Assembly (NCBI GenBank): GCA_041483455.1
Contig: JBGPFS010000171.1
Span: 1 to 5,667 of the forward strand
DNA: 5,667 nucleotides
DNA from: JBGPFS01 sp041483455
GTDB lineage: Bacteria; Chloroflexota; Limnocylindria; Limnocylindrales; CSP1-4
Direction of reading: 5' to 3'
The stretch's first letter is position 1; every line of letters begins with the position of its first letter. The notes under the pieces are model-generated. The model was given only the letters and a program-made list of their open reading frames with translations. It ran no database searches and was not told the DNA's origin. Both the position numbers and the translations under genes were made by a program. This document shows, one piece after another, positions 4,325 to 5,667 of this stretch.

Positions 4325-5667
4325 ACGAGGAGAAGGTCGGCATCCTCGTCTACATCCGCGACGAGGCGACCGCGGCGCTGAACCGCATCGGCGGCGGCCT
4401 GCGCGGCACGATGAGCAAGATCGGCTCCGACATCGGGCAGGGCGTTCACACCGCGATCGGCAACCTCGAGAAGATCGGGATCACCGCGGGCGTCGCCGTC
4501 GGCGGCTTCGCGATCGCGGCCGCGAAGAGCGCGATGAGCTTCCAGGCCGCCATGGAGCTCATCCGGACCCAGGCCGGCGCGACCCAGGACGAAGTCACCG
4601 CGATGACCAAGGGTGTCCTCGAGCTGTCCCCTCAGGTCGCGACGGGGCCCGAGGCGCTCGCGGCGGGGCTCTACCACATCGAGTCGGCCGGGATCCGGGG
4701 CGCGAAGGCACTCGACGTGCTCAAGACAGCCGCGCAGGGCGCCAAGGTCGGCAACGCGGACCTCGAGTCGGTCACGAACGCCCTGATCGCCGAAGTGAAC
4801 TCGGGCATCGGTGGCGTCACGGGCATGTCCGGCGCGATGGGTGTCCTCAACGCGATCGTCGGCGCCGGGAACATGCGCATGGAGGACCTCGCCGCGGCGA
4901 TGGGCACGGGCATCCTGTCGTCCGCGAAGACCTTCGGGATCAGCATCCAGTCCGTCGGCGCGGCGCTCGCGGATATGACCAACCAGGGTGTCCCGGCGAC
5001 CGATGCGGCGACCCGCCTGCGCATGTCGTTCTCGCTCTTGGGCGCACCGACGAGCAAGGCGGTCGGGGAGCTGAAGTCGATCGGGATCGGCCAGTTCGAC
5101 ATGGCGAACGCGATGCGCGGCCCCCAGGGGATCCTCGGCGCCCTCACGTTGCTTCGAGAGCACCTCGACAACTCGGGCCTGTCCGCGACGAAGCAGGCGG
5201 CCCTGATCTCGGCGGCCTTCGGGGGCGGCCGGAGCTCGACCGCGATCATGACCCTGCTCGGATCGCTCGACAAGATGAAGACGATCCAGGAGCAGATCAA
5301 CAAGGGCGCGTCGGGCTTCGGAGAGGCCTGGGCGGCGACCCAGCAGGAGGTCGACTTCAAGGCCGCCCAGGTCGGGGCGGCGTTCGACAAGCTCAAGATC
5401 CAACTCGGGAACGCGCTCCTGCCGGCGGCCAGCAACATCCTGGGCAGCCTGGCCGACGTCCTCTCGTCCCCCGAGGCGGCCGCGGGCATGCAGTCATTCG
5501 GCGACGCGCTGTCCTCCGCCTTCTCCAAGGAGAACATCGCCAACGCGATCGCCTTCGGGCGCGAGGTTCTGCCGACGATCGCCGGCGCCCTCCAGACGAC
5601 CTTCGGGATCGCCAAGGCCGCGTTCGATCTGTTCATGGGCCTGCCCGGGCCGCTCAAGGAAGCGGCG
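4321..5667 (+). CDS. Tail tape measure protein, TP901 family (3' partial)
   Basis: GTG 4321 opens a frame that runs to the window end, 449 codons without a stop. The N terminus starts MNEEKVGILVYIRDEAT, followed by a glycine-rich stretch and a hydrophobic segment (about 51-69, IGITAGVAVGGFAIAAAKSA). Then comes the TP901 tape measure core: SFQAAMELIRTQAGATQDEV (74-93), LELSPQVATGPEALAAGLYH (100-119), ALDVLKTAAQGAKVGNADLE (131-150), GNMRMEDLAAAMGTGILSSA (183-202), GAALADMTNQGVPATDAATR (213-232), ISAAFGGGRSSTAIMTLLGS (297-316) and LKIQLGNALLPAASNIL (358-374). These phrases are diagnostic for the family. The protein fills the tail lumen, sets tail length, and is usually ejected with the DNA; its hydrophobic segments may take part in membrane passage. 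Most of the length, including any lytic domain, lies beyond the window. Confidence 0.93.
   Translation, partial: MNEEKVGILVYIRDEATAALNRIGGGLRGTMSKIGSDIGQGVHTAIGNLEKIGITAGVAVGGFAIAAAKSAMSFQAAMELIRTQAGATQDEVTAMTKGVLELSPQVATGPEALAAGLYHIESAGIRGAKALDVLKTAAQGAKVGNADLESVTNALIAEVNSGIGGVTGMSGAMGVLNAIVGAGNMRMEDLAAAMGTGILSSAKTFGISIQSVGAALADMTNQGVPATDAATRLRMSFSLLGAPTSKAVGELKSIGIGQFDMANAMRGPQGILGALTLLREHLDNSGLSATKQAALISAAFGGGRSSTAIMTLLGSLDKMKTIQEQINKGASGFGEAWAATQQEVDFKAAQVGAAFDKLKIQLGNALLPAASNILGSLADVLSSPEAAAGMQSFGDALSSAFSKENIANAIAFGREVLPTIAGALQTTFGIAKAAFDLFMGLPGPLKEAA

Noticed and set aside
4033..5403. 456-codon open frame on the minus strand antisense to the tape measure gene
   Set aside because: Its protein is Arg/Asp/Leu-rich repetitive sequence typical of antisense frames in GC-rich DNA, with no recognisable domain, and the plus strand here encodes an unmistakable TP901 tape measure protein.
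4671..5657. 328-codon minus-strand open frame
   Set aside because: Antisense shadow of the tape measure gene; composition (Ala, Pro, Ser, Arg) follows from the complement of its codons and no family motif is seen.
1..5667. tRNA genes, CRISPR array, insertion sequence, attachment site or integrase
   Set aside because: I saw no tRNA-like cloverleaf, regularly spaced repeats, transposase motif or terminal inverted repeats; nearly all of the window is filled by structural genes.

Overview
The window is a strictly one-directional, tightly packed stretch of the structural module of a long-tailed, siphovirus-type phage or prophage. It runs from the last codons of a small head-region gene, through the head-tail joining proteins and the tail tube, to the tail assembly chaperones and the first ~450 codons of the tape measure protein. 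No host, lysogeny, lysis or replication gene is present, so a free phage and a prophage cannot be told apart. The DNA is very GC-rich, with strong G/C preference at third codon positions, and uses GTG as well as ATG starts. This suggests a high-GC host; protein style (a CECPG..H chaperone N terminus, a GVPARDLT small protein) recalls phages of Actinobacteriota or Chloroflexota, but that is an impression from memory, not a search.

Layout: 2-157 end of a small HeH/LEM/Rho-N-like protein; 160-765 head-tail connector; 762-1358 HK97 gp10-like neck/tail-completion protein; 1355-1846 probable tail terminator; 1858-2130 small unknown protein; 2212-3564 tail tube protein carrying an extra inserted beta-rich domain; 3565-3659 a structured intergenic region with a strong hairpin and repeats; 3660-4136 tail assembly chaperone G-like protein; 3660-4324 its -1 frameshifted GT-like extension; 4321 to the end, a TP901-type tape measure protein. 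Three junctions are 4-base start/stop overlaps (GTGA, ATGA, GTGA), typical of translational coupling.

How the parts work together: connector, neck and terminator proteins close the filled head and cap the tail; the tube protein polymerises around the tape measure protein, whose length sets tail length; the chaperones G and GT hold the tape measure protein during assembly. GT is not annotated by ordinary ORF calling: a canonical slippery heptamer CCCAAAC lies exactly in phase at 4046-4052, seven bases before an 8-bp stem-loop, and the -1 frame beyond it is open and protein-like to 4324.

The points most worth a second look are this frameshift cassette, the inserted domain in the tube protein, and the 3565-3659 region. 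In that region a 13-bp hairpin has a loop complementary to two downstream copies of GAAGCGAC, close to a five-codon mini-ORF overlapping the chaperone start. The module itself is a known type; I see no evidence for a wholly new system.
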